Positions 49,934 to 58,573 of a stretch of DNA of 64,000 bases are shown piece by piece. The notes under the pieces were generated by a model that saw nothing but the letters and a program-made list of their open reading frames with translations, made no database searches and was not told the DNA's origin. Source of the stretch: Ectopseudomonas mendocina (GTDB lineage Bacteria; Pseudomonadota; Gammaproteobacteria; Pseudomonadales; Pseudomonadaceae); NCBI RefSeq assembly GCF_016008875.1, contig NZ_JADTQG010000017.1:1-64000 (forward strand), written 5' to 3'. A program made the position numbers and the translations under genes. The first letter of the stretch is position 1, and every line of letters starts with the position of its first letter.

Positions 49934-52813
49934 TCAGGCTTGCTGAGTGCCGTGGTGGCGTGCGTCGTCAGCCAGTTGGCGCAGAGGCTGCGGGCGTCCG
50001 ACGAAGTAGCCCTGGGCGTAGTCGATGCCCAGACGGCGCAGGCAGTCCAGACTGGCCTGGGTCTCGACGAATTCGGCGACAGTGACCAGGCCGAGTTGCG
50101 CCGCGATCTGGCGCATCGAGCCGACCATGGCCTGGTTGATCGGGTCGTGCTCGATACCGCTGATGAAGCTGCCGTCGATCTTCAGGATATCCAGCGGCAG
50201 GTGGCGCAGGTAGGCGTAGGAGGCGAAGCCGCTGCCAAAATCGTCCAGCGCGACCTTCAGGCCTTTGCCGCGCAATTTCTCGATCCACTGTGCGGATACG
50301 CCCAACTCGCCGAGGGCGACCATTTCCGTGACCTCGATGCACAGCTTGCCGGGCGGCAGGCCATGGTGAGCCAGTTCCTGCTCGAGCAACTGGTGAAAAT
50401 CCCGATCGAGCAGCGAGCTGGCGCTGAGGTTGACGTTGACCTGGGCCAGTTGCGCCAGGTGGCGCGGGTTGGCGGCGAGCCAGGCGCACAGGTGCTGGAT
50501 CACCCAGCGGTCGATGGCGCCGAGAAAGTCGTAGCGCGCCGCCGCATCGAGAAACTGCGCCGGGCTGATCCACTCGCCGCTGTGTGGGTCGCGGTAGCGC
50601 AGCAGCACCTCATAGTGCAGCTCGGTGGCGGCGCTCTGCAGCGCCTGTACCGGCTGGAAGAACAGCTCGAAATAACCGCGCTCGGTGGCCTCGCGCAGAC
50701 GGGTAATCCACTGCAGCTGGCGTTGGTGTTCGAGCAGCGCGCCATCGTCCGGGTTGAACTGCTGTACGCGGTTGCGCCCCTGGTGCTTGGCCAACTGGCT
50801 GGCGCTGCTGGCCCAGTTCAACGCGGTTTCCCAGTCGCGTACGCCTGAGCCCAGGGCAAGCATGCCGATACTGACGTGCAGACGGAATGGCCGCCCCTGC
50901 CATGTGAAGACGAACTGTTCGACGGCCCGGCGCAACTGCTCGGCCTGGTCCAGCGCGGCGTCGTCGTCGACCTCGCGCAGCAGCACGGCGAACTCGTCGC
51001 CGCCGACACGCGCCAGCTCGGCATGGCGCGGCAACTGGTGCTGCAACTGACCAGCCAACTGGCGCAGCAACTGGTCGCCAGCCGAGTGACCGAACAGGTC
51101 GTTGACCTGCTTGAAGCGATCCAGCCCCAGCAGCAACAGGTGGCTGAAGCGCCGTTTGGCGGTGCTGCCGAGGGTTTCCGCCAGCAGCCGCTCCAGCTCG
51201 CGGCGATTGAGCAGGCCGGTCAGGGCATCGTGGGCCGCCAGGCGTTGCAGACGTTCTTCCAGAACACGACGCTCACTGAGATCGACCACGATGCCCTCGA
51301 TGCAGTCTCGCTGAGCGCGCAAGTGCAGCGACAGGTAGACCCAGCGCGGGCGCTGCGCCAGGTCGTACAGCTCGCACTCGCAGCTGACCGCGCCGGCCTG
51401 CTCGTCGAGCTGGTGCAGCAGCGATTGCCACTGTGTTTCTCCCACCAGTCGCTGCAGGGACAGGTTGCCGAGGCCTTCGGGCACGGCTTCGCTGCCGAGC
51501 AGGCGCGCCAGGCTCGGGTTCACCTCCAGCAGCCGGCCGTCGCGCTGGCAGCGGAAGATGCCCTCGCCGCTGTGGCGAAACAGCGCCTGGTATTGCTCCA
51601 GGTTATCGATGGCCTGCGCCTGGCTGCTTAGCAGCACGCGGCGCACGCGCTCCAGCTGTTTGTCGAGCAGGGCGCCGAACAGCAGCATGCTCAGCGCAGG
51701 CAGGTAGGCGTACAGCGCATAGAAACCGGCTGGCAGTGCAATCAACCCGGCGCGGCCCAGTGGCACCAGCAGCATCAGCACCAGGGCGGCGCTCCAGCAC
51801 AACAGATAACCGGGCGCATAGGGGCGGCGCTGGACGATGCCGAGCCCCATCAGCAGCAACTGATAGAGCCCGCTGGCAAGAATCAGCAGGTTCAGCGTTT
51901 GGTAGGTGTAGGGATGCTCGACCAGCAAGCCGCCGACGCTGACCAGCAGGGTGGCGGCGAACAGCGCGTCGCGCAGCCAGCGCAGGCGCCCCAGTTGCAG
52001 GCCGAGCGCGCTGGCAATGAACAGCGAGCTGAAGATCATCATGCCCGCGGTGGGCAGGTTGATCAGCAGCTTGGGCAGCAGCGACCACTGCGGCCAGAGC
52101 AGCCCAGCCAGGTTGTACAGGCTGGTGTTGTACAGGGCCACGCACAGCGAAGTGAGGCTGAAGTAGGCCAGTTGCGCTTCGCGCAGGGTGCTGTACTTGA
52201 CCAGATAGAACAGCGCCAGGGCGATCAGCACGCCGATCAGCAGACCACTTCGCAGCCAACTGTGGGCGATCAGCTGCTGACCATGTTCTGCACCGACCAG
52301 CTGCAGCGGCAGGTTGATCGCCGAATCACTCTGCACACGCAGTAGCAGGCTGTGCGGGCCATCGCCCAGGCGTGGCAGGTTGAGCAGAAACTGTGGATAA
52401 GGCTCGCCACGCTCGGCGAACGCACGTTGGGCGCCGCTGTAAAGCGGGCCGAGCGATTGCTCGCCGTCGAACAGCCAGACCTCCAGATCATCCAGGAAGG
52501 CCTGGCCGATGATCAGTTGCAGGCGCTCGCTCGCTGGCGCCTGCAGCTGCACGGCGAGCCACCAGGCGCTGCGCGTATAGCCGATGCGCGCGGTGCCTCG
52601 AACCTGCCGGCCCTCTGCCTCGATGCGCTGCAGCACCTCGCTGGCGCTGAGCTGCCTGCTTGGGTCTTCCAGCAGCAGGCTGTGCTCGATGCTCACCGGC
52701 CTGGCCAGGTCGTCAGCGCTGAGCTTCATTAGCGGCAGCCCGCTGCCTGCCCAGGCCGGCACGGCACCGGCCAGGCAGAGCAGCAAGATCAATGCGCGAA
52801 GCGGTCGAAGCAT
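49934..52813 (-). CDS. membrane GGDEF-EAL protein with 7TMR-DISM sensor module
   Basis: The 959-residue product has a signal peptide (about 1-22), a periplasmic 7TMR-DISM extracellular domain (about 30-175), seven membrane helices (about 185-385), a PAS domain (about 405-515), a GGDEF domain with intact GGDEF (about 600-604), and an EAL domain (about 690-940). The I-site reads RHAE, not RxxD. The EAL motif reads EVL, and the catalytic pattern is complete (VNLSAS, IEVTE, DDFGSGF, KID, VAEFVET, QGYFVG). It may make or break c-di-GMP in response to a periplasmic ligand; direction of net activity is open. The sensed ligand is unknown. Confidence 0.92.
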   Translation of the reverse strand: MLRPLRALILLLCLAGAVPAWAGSGLPLMKLSADDLARPVSIEHSLLLEDPSRQLSASEVLQRIEAEGRQVRGTARIGYTRSAWWLAVQLQAPASERLQLIIGQAFLDDLEVWLFDGEQSLGPLYSGAQRAFAERGEPYPQFLLNLPRLGDGPHSLLLRVQSDSAINLPLQLVGAEHGQQLIAHSWLRSGLLIGVLIALALFYLVKYSTLREAQLAYFSLTSLCVALYNTSLYNLAGLLWPQWSLLPKLLINLPTAGMMIFSSLFIASALGLQLGRLRWLRDALFAATLLVSVGGLLVEHPYTYQTLNLLILASGLYQLLLMGLGIVQRRPYAPGYLLCWSAALVLMLLVPLGRAGLIALPAGFYALYAYLPALSMLLFGALLDKQLERVRRVLLSSQAQAIDNLEQYQALFRHSGEGIFRCQRDGRLLEVNPSLARLLGSEAVPEGLGNLSLQRLVGETQWQSLLHQLDEQAGAVSCECELYDLAQRPRWVYLSLHLRAQRDCIEGIVVDLSERRVLEERLQRLAAHDALTGLLNRRELERLLAETLGSTAKRRFSHLLLLGLDRFKQVNDLFGHSAGDQLLRQLAGQLQHQLPRHAELARVGGDEFAVLLREVDDDAALDQAEQLRRAVEQFVFTWQGRPFRLHVSIGMLALGSGVRDWETALNWASSASQLAKHQGRNRVQQFNPDDGALLEHQRQLQWITRLREATERGYFELFFQPVQALQSAATELHYEVLLRYRDPHSGEWISPAQFLDAAARYDFLGAIDRWVIQHLCAWLAANPRHLAQLAQVNVNLSASSLLDRDFHQLLEQELAHHGLPPGKLCIEVTEMVALGELGVSAQWIEKLRGKGLKVALDDFGSGFASYAYLRHLPLDILKIDGSFISGIEHDPINQAMVGSMRQIAAQLGLVTVAEFVETQASLDCLRRLGIDYAQGYFVGRPQPLRQLADDARHHGTQQA

Positions 52814-52976
52814 CCTGGGCGCCTCATGGCTACTACGAGGGCGCCGATGTCCGGTGGACGCTGTACTGTCAGCGGAGCGGTAGGGCGCTGGCGGATTCTA
52901 GCCGACTACTGGCGCGATGATTGCGCAGCGGGTCTCATCGGCCGGTATCGCATGACCGATGGTCGCCCCCCAGGGA

Positions 52977-54035
52977 TCAGGCTGCCTGCGTGCGCTCCTC
53001 GGTCGCCTTCTGCTGGCGTGTCCAGCGATTGGCCCGGGCGAAGGTGCCAAAGTCGTTGAAACGCACGCCCATCTCGCGCATCACCCGATGGGCGAAGGGC
53101 ACGGTCAGTTGGCGGATATAGAACGGCTCCTTGACCACGAAATGGTGGATCGCATGGCTGCTGCCGAAGTTGAAGCAGAAGGCCTGCAGCGGCCACAGCC
53201 ACCAGGGGTTGAGCACCTGAGTCTGCTGGATCACGTTGCCCGGCTCGACGTCGCCGTAGTAGTGCATATTGGAACTGACGAAGTGCAGGCAGAAGGTGCG
53301 CAGCACGTTGGGGCCAACCAGCACCACCACGGCGATGTTAACCACTGCCATCACGTTCAGCGTAGTGGCCGACCAGGCGATCGGGGCGCCAAGCGCGGCG
53401 CTGGCCCAGTCAAGAAGGTGGAAACCGAGGAACAGGTACCAGGTGGCCCAGTTGAGCAGCCCCAGCGGCGCGTAGACCTTCAGCGTGCGGCTGAGGATCA
53501 GCCGGCGATGCGCGGGGTTCTTCGCCCGCAGCCAGCGGATGAACGAGCTCATCATGTTGTCGCCGACCATCAGCAGGCGCGCGATGCCCCAGGGCTCGCC
53601 GTTGGTGATGGCGCGCTCCTCCATGTCGGCTTCGCTGCCGGACACCTTGTGGTGGTTCAGGTGCAGATGGCGGCGTACCCAGGGGTTGATGGTGCTCGGC
53701 CGCGCCAGCCAGACCAGCGCCAGCATCAGGTTGTGCGGCAACGGCCGCTTACGAAAATACATCGAGTGGATCAGGTCGTGCTCCAGCTCGTGGGTCAGCG
53801 AGGCGAAGAAGGCGTTAAGCAGCAGGCAGGCCCACCAGGCCAGGTGACCCCCGATGTACAGCGCGGCCGAGCCGATCATGCCGAGCAGGGCGAAGGTCAG
53901 GATGCCGGCGCCGAGCGCGTCCTGATGCTGCAGAATCGGGTAGTGCTGGCGCAGGGCGTTGCCGTGGGCCATCACCTGTTCACGGATATAAGCGGCGCGT
54001 TGCTGGTCATTAAGGCTTGCGGGAGAAGGGGACAT
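52977..54035 (-). CDS. membrane fatty-acid desaturase
   Basis: The 352-residue protein has the three His boxes of membrane di-iron desaturases: HELEHDLIH (about 83-91), HLHLNHH (about 123-129) and SSHAIHHF (about 293-300), with an additional HFVSSNMHYYG. Several membrane helices surround them. These enzymes insert a double bond in acyl chains; position and substrate are not evident. It is divergent from an AraC gene, 103 bases between, so a local switch is plausible. Confidence 0.88.
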   Translation of the reverse strand: MSPSPASLNDQQRAAYIREQVMAHGNALRQHYPILQHQDALGAGILTFALLGMIGSAALYIGGHLAWWACLLLNAFFASLTHELEHDLIHSMYFRKRPLPHNLMLALVWLARPSTINPWVRRHLHLNHHKVSGSEADMEERAITNGEPWGIARLLMVGDNMMSSFIRWLRAKNPAHRRLILSRTLKVYAPLGLLNWATWYLFLGFHLLDWASAALGAPIAWSATTLNVMAVVNIAVVVLVGPNVLRTFCLHFVSSNMHYYGDVEPGNVIQQTQVLNPWWLWPLQAFCFNFGSSHAIHHFVVKEPFYIRQLTVPFAHRVMREMGVRFNDFGTFARANRWTRQQKATEERTQAA

Positions 54036-54138
54036 GCCGACATCCTCTTGTTATCGGGTTGTGACTTCACTGTGCCGTGACGGTCGTCAGAGCGCCCGAC
54101 CGTGCACGCCAACCTGCCTACCGGATACGCCAATCTGC

Positions 54139-55152
54139 ATGACCGCCGAACCCACCACCCTGGCCAGCTGGACCCGCGCCCTGCGCAAGCAGCTCGATGC
54201 CCTCGGGCTCGATAGCGCTGCCCTGTGTCGCGAGGCAGGACTCGACCCGGCCCTGCTCGACGACCCCAATGCGCGCTGCCCGCTATCGCTGACCACGCGC
54301 CTGTGGCAACTGGCAGTGGCCGCCAGCGGTGACCCGGCGCTGGGCCTGAAGACCTCGCAGTACGTCAGCCCGACCACCTTCCATGCCCTGGGCTATGCGC
54401 TGATCGCCAGCAGCAGCCTGCGTGAGATGTTCGAGCGCATCGTGCGTTACCACCGGGTGGTCAGCGATGCGCTGCAGCTGGAGCTGTGCGAGGTGGGCAA
54501 TGTCTACGAGTTTCGCTTCCGCGTACCACCAGGCAGCCCGGCACCGGCGCCCGAAGCGCTGGACGCCTTCGCCGCGATCTACGTGCGCAGCTGTCGCAAC
54601 CGCCTGAACCGGGAGTTCTCACCCTTGCTGGTGCAGCTGCAACGCCCGCGGCCGGCGGACCTGACGCCCTGGCAGGCGGTGTTTCGCGCGCCGCTGCAGT
54701 TCGATGCCGACGAGAGCCTGCTGCGTTTTCCCCGTGCGGCATTCGAGCAGCGCCTGGATGACGGCAACCCGGAACTGGCCGAGCACAACGAGACGGTACT
54801 GCGGCGCAATCTGGAGCAATTGCAGGCGGCCAGTTGCAGCGAACGGGTGCGCCGCTGCCTGGAGGCGCAATTGCCCGATGGCGAGCCCTCCGCCGAGCGC
54901 ATTGCCCAGACCCTGCACCTGAGCCTGCGCAGCCTGCAGCGGCACCTGGCCGAGGAGGGCACCAGCTACGAAGCGCTGCTCGGCGAGACGCGACACGCCC
55001 TGGCACTGCGGCACATGCGCGACCCGCGCTGCTCGATCAGTGAAATCGCCTACCTGCTCGGCTTCAGCGACAGCAGCAGCTTTGGCCGCGCCTTCAAACG
55101 CTGGACCGGTCAGACGCCGAGCCAGTACCGCGATGGATGCAACGACGCATGA
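54139..55152 (+). CDS. AraC-family regulator with arabinose-binding-type (PF12625-like) N-terminal domain
   Basis: The 337-residue protein from ATG 54139 has an N-terminal domain like the OruR/GbdR-neighbour family (LDSAALCREAGLDPALLDDP, about 19-38; TSQYVSPTTFHALGYALIAS) and a C-terminal helix-turn-helix pair (about 240-335; LHLSLRSLQRHLAEEGTSYE, LLGFSDSSSFGRAFKRWTGQ). Divergent from the desaturase and overlapping the next oxidoreductase gene by 4 bases. It likely controls one or both; the ligand is unknown. Confidence 0.9.
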   Translation: MTAEPTTLASWTRALRKQLDALGLDSAALCREAGLDPALLDDPNARCPLSLTTRLWQLAVAASGDPALGLKTSQYVSPTTFHALGYALIASSSLREMFERIVRYHRVVSDALQLELCEVGNVYEFRFRVPPGSPAPAPEALDAFAAIYVRSCRNRLNREFSPLLVQLQRPRPADLTPWQAVFRAPLQFDADESLLRFPRAAFEQRLDDGNPELAEHNETVLRRNLEQLQAASCSERVRRCLEAQLPDGEPSAERIAQTLHLSLRSLQRHLAEEGTSYEALLGETRHALALRHMRDPRCSISEIAYLLGFSDSSSFGRAFKRWTGQTPSQYRDGCNDA

Positions 55153-56225
55153 GCCAGTACGACCTGATCCTGGCCGGGGCTGGCCATGCCCATCTTGGTG
55201 TGTTGCGCCGCTGGGCGCTGGTGGAGCGCCCGCCGGGGCGCATCGCCCTGCTCAGCCTTGGCCCCGAGGCCTGGTACGCCGGCATGCTGCCGGGGCTGAT
55301 CAGCGGACGCTTCAGCGCGGCGGACTGCCGCGTGGAATTGCAACCGTTGTGCCGCGCGGCCAAGGTCGATCTGATCGAGGGCGAGATCGCCTCATTCGAT
55401 GCCGATGCGCGGATCCTGCAACTCGAAGACGGACGCCGCCTGCACAGCGAGTGGTTGTCGCTCAACGTCGGTGCCGGCATGGCCATCCCGCCGCAGCAGG
55501 GCGATGCCATGCAGGTGCTGGCCGCCAGGCCAATCGACAAGCTGCTCGAAGGCTGGCAGCAATGGCAGGCCGAGCCACGGCGCATGGCCATTCTCGGTGG
55601 CGGTGCCGGCGGTGTGGAACTGGCCCTGGCGTTGGCCGACCAGGTGCCGGCGCTGGCGCTGTTCTGTGGCGGCACCTTGCTCGATGGTTTGTCGCCGGGG
55701 TTGCGCCTGCGTGCACTGGGGCATCTGCGTCAGCGTGGCGTACAGGTGCGCGAGCATTGTCCGATCGGGCGCATCGAGGATGACTGGCTGCTCAGCGGCG
55801 ACGAGCCGGTATGGCGCGGGCGGCGCCTGCTGCTGGCCAGTGGTGCACGACCCTGGCCATGGCTGACCGCCAGCCAGCTGGCCAGCGATGCAGCGGGCTT
55901 CATCGCCATTCGCCCGACCCTGCAGAGCGAATCCCATGCCCAGATCTTCGCCGTCGGCGACAGCGCCAGCCTTGACGGCATGCGCCGCAGCGGGCGTTTC
56001 GCGGTGCGTCAGGCGCCGGTACTGGCTGCAAACCTTCAGGCCGCGCTAGAGGATCGCCCGCTGCGTCAGTACCGTGCGCAATGGCAGAGCCTGGCGCTGC
56101 TCGCCACTGGCGACGGCGGGGCGCTGCTCGGCTGGCATGACTGGAGTGCTGGCGGGCGGTTGTACGGGCATTGCAAGGACTGGCTGGACCGGCGTTTCGT
56201 AAAACGCCATCGCATGGTCGGGTAG
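55149..56225 (+). CDS. FAD-dependent pyridine nucleotide-disulfide oxidoreductase
   Basis: The 358-residue protein has an FAD-type N-terminal fold (LILAGAGHAHLGVLRRWAL, about 5-23), the NAD(P) fold (MAILGGGAGGVELALALADQ, about 147-166) and the second FAD motif (QIFAVGDSASL, about 265-275). It resembles the NADH dehydrogenase-like flavoproteins often found fused or next to SelD. Its ATG overlaps the AraC stop (ATGA). As it lies with a desaturase, an electron-supply role is one possibility, but not shown. Confidence 0.86.
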   Translation: MSQYDLILAGAGHAHLGVLRRWALVERPPGRIALLSLGPEAWYAGMLPGLISGRFSAADCRVELQPLCRAAKVDLIEGEIASFDADARILQLEDGRRLHSEWLSLNVGAGMAIPPQQGDAMQVLAARPIDKLLEGWQQWQAEPRRMAILGGGAGGVELALALADQVPALALFCGGTLLDGLSPGLRLRALGHLRQRGVQVREHCPIGRIEDDWLLSGDEPVWRGRRLLLASGARPWPWLTASQLASDAAGFIAIRPTLQSESHAQIFAVGDSASLDGMRRSGRFAVRQAPVLAANLQAALEDRPLRQYRAQWQSLALLATGDGGALLGWHDWSAGGRLYGHCKDWLDRRFVKRHRMVG

Positions 56226-56567
56226 CCGGCCATCGAGGCCGAGGTGGAATGGTTTTTCAGCCATTCGCTAATGCCATTCGGTCAGGCGTCGATACAGTGG
56301 ATGGCGCTCTTACGAAGCGGCCTGCCAAAAGGGCTGACCGTCCAAATTCATGGCAGGGTGCTACCAAAGTTTTATGGTGCTGGTGCTTCCAAGCTGCTCG
56401 AATCGCGGTCATGGTGCCCGGCCTGCATACGCTGATTTTTCGCCGGGCCTGTCGTACACGTAGCCTGCTGCCCTGGTTGCGTGGGATATTCCAAGAGGGA
56501 ACCCGTCGTGACCCCGTCCGCCTACAGCGCCTCGTCGCGCACCAGAACAAGAACTCTGAGGTCGGTC
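56226..56567. other. non-coding gap before chemoreceptor gene
   Basis: About 340 bases without a gene I can support. It should carry the chemoreceptor promoter, but no convincing sigma-70, sigma-54 or sigma-28 pair stood out. A GTG at 56508 with a GAGGG site is an alternative start of the chemoreceptor, which would extend it by 20 residues. Confidence 0.5.
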
Positions 56568-58139
56568 ATGCAAGCTGCCTTTGTCCGTTCACCCGTTGCC
56601 TGTCTTCTTCACGCCCTGGGGCTGGCCGCGCTGATGCTGGTCTACCAGCAGGTGCAGCTGCCGGTCTACGTCAGCGTGCCGTCCTTCCTGTTGCTGGCGC
56701 TGTGGCCGTGGCTCGGCCCCTGGCAGCGCCGTGACGATGCCGCGCCCGCCGCGAAACAGGCTGTCGCTACCGATTTCGTCGAACTCAGCCGCGGCCTGTC
56801 GCGGCATACCTGCCACAACGCGTTGTCCGCGGCCAGGGTGGCTCATGCCGTCAAGCACCTGGCCGAGCGCCTGCAGTCGCAACTGGCTGCGGTGCAGCAG
56901 GTCAGCCAGGCGGCTGAGGCCATCACCCATACCGAGCAGGACAGCGCCGCCCGTGCCGAGCACACCCTGGCTGCCGCGCAGCATGTGCGTGAAGCCAGTG
57001 CCAGCGGCCAGGCCGAGCTCAGCCAGGCCATCGAGCGCATGCAGCAGCTCAGCGCGCAGACCCTGGCCAGCCGCGAGCTGATCGACGGCCTGGGCAGCCG
57101 TACCGAACAGATCGAGCAGGTCACTCAGGTGATCCAGTCCATCGCCAGCCAGACCAACCTGCTGGCGCTCAACGCCGCCATCGAGGCCGCGCGCGCCGGT
57201 GAGATGGGCCGTGGTTTTGCCGTGGTCGCCGACGAGGTGCGCAACCTCGCCGCGCGCACCGCCAGTGCCACCGAAGAAGTCAGCCAGATGATCGCCGACA
57301 TCCGCCAGCAGAGCACGGCGGTGGTCGCCCATATTCAGCGCCAGAGCGTCGAGCTGGAACAGGCCGCGCAGCAGATCGAGACGGCCGGCAGCCGCCTGCA
57401 CGGCATTGCCGATCAGGCTGAGGAAGTCGAGCAACAAGTAGCGCAGATCAGCGCCGGCACGGCGGACAATCACCAGCGCCTGGCCAGCCTGTCGGCGGCC
57501 GCGCTGCAGCTGCAGGATGACGTGCAGGGCAGCGAGGGGCAGACGCGGCAACTGGCCGCTGCCGCCGATCACCTGGTCGGCCAGGCCGAGACGGTCAGCG
57601 AACAGCTCGCCGAAGTGGGCCTGGACGACTATCACCAGCGTGCCTATGACCTGGCCCGCGAAGGCGCGGCAGCCATCGCCGCACAGTTCGAGCAGGACCT
57701 GCAGGCTGGCCGTATCAGCCTCGACGACCTGTTCGATCGCCACTACCAGCCGATACCCGGTACCCAGCCGCAGAAATATCGCACGCGCTTCGACCAGTAC
57801 GCCGATCAGGTACTGCCTGCGCTGCAGGAGCCTCTGCTCAAGCGCCACGAAGGGCTGGTATTCGCCATCTCCACCACGCCGGAAGGCTACGTGCCGACCC
57901 ATAACGCCGCATTCAACCACCCGCCCAGCGGCGACCCGGCGCTGGATGCCACCCGCAGCCGTGGCAAGCGCCTGTTCAACGACCGCACCGGCATCCGTTG
58001 CGGCAGCCACACACAGGCGCTACTGCTGCAGACCTACATGCGCGATACCGGCGAGCTGATGCACGACCTGTCGGTGCCGATCATGGTGCGTGGGCGGCAT
58101 TGGGGTGGTTTGCGTCTGGGCTATCGGCCGGAGCCATAG
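56568..58139 (+). CDS. methyl-accepting chemotaxis protein with C-terminal sensor-like domain
   Basis: The 523-residue protein has two adjacent N-terminal membrane segments (about 10-45) without a periplasmic sensor domain, then a coiled-coil signalling domain whose tip is intact (QTNLLALNAAIEAARAGEMG, about 198-217; GFAVVADEVRNLA). The last 160 residues form a cytosolic domain ending in RSRGKRLFNDRTGIRCG and VRGRHWGGLRLGY, a tail known in a group of bacterial chemoreceptors. It therefore likely senses an internal signal. ATG 56568 chosen; a GTG start at 56508 cannot be excluded. Confidence 0.88.
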   Translation: MQAAFVRSPVACLLHALGLAALMLVYQQVQLPVYVSVPSFLLLALWPWLGPWQRRDDAAPAAKQAVATDFVELSRGLSRHTCHNALSAARVAHAVKHLAERLQSQLAAVQQVSQAAEAITHTEQDSAARAEHTLAAAQHVREASASGQAELSQAIERMQQLSAQTLASRELIDGLGSRTEQIEQVTQVIQSIASQTNLLALNAAIEAARAGEMGRGFAVVADEVRNLAARTASATEEVSQMIADIRQQSTAVVAHIQRQSVELEQAAQQIETAGSRLHGIADQAEEVEQQVAQISAGTADNHQRLASLSAAALQLQDDVQGSEGQTRQLAAAADHLVGQAETVSEQLAEVGLDDYHQRAYDLAREGAAAIAAQFEQDLQAGRISLDDLFDRHYQPIPGTQPQKYRTRFDQYADQVLPALQEPLLKRHEGLVFAISTTPEGYVPTHNAAFNHPPSGDPALDATRSRGKRLFNDRTGIRCGSHTQALLLQTYMRDTGELMHDLSVPIMVRGRHWGGLRLGYRPEP

Positions 58140-58573
58140 AATGCGCTGTCTGTCGTGTGATTAATGGTGCGCACGGCGCACCCTGCGGGCCGATTTGGTT
58201 TGCATGGGCAGGATTGTTTAGCCAGCGCATAACCAAGCGTATGAAAAACCCGATTTAACGCACGTCAAACCCTGTGCGACGCTGCCAAGCCATGATCTCC
58301 CTGGCCTGCCAAGTCCATGTTCCGCTGTACCGCGCGCCTGCGCGGCGGCGCCTGTTGGAGCGGCTCAACCCGCTGCTGACCATCATCCTCGCCTTCTGGG
58401 CGCTGTGGCATTGTCGCCACGCGCGCCCACCGGACGCCGTCCCCACCCGCTGACACCGATGGCTGCGCCATGTCCGCAGCCGCTGATGCCTATTTGTCTG
58501 CCTGCGCCACCTGTTCGAGAGTCGAACGGGCCGTGCGGACACCGAGCGCCCAACTGGCGCAAGCGAGTGCGAT
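58140..58573. other. gap before polyamine gene, with a doubtful small reading frame
   Basis: Just over 430 bases separate the chemoreceptor and the glutamine-synthetase-like gene. A 53-codon frame at 58292-58453 would encode a basic peptide with one hydrophobic stretch (LNPLLTIILAFWALWHC). It has no ribosome site, so coding is doubtful. No terminator or strong promoter was found. Confidence 0.35.

Noticed and set aside
58292..58453. 53-codon frame before the polyamine synthetase gene as a leader peptide
   Set aside because: No ribosome site and no codon signal beyond chance; kept only as a remark in the gap entry.
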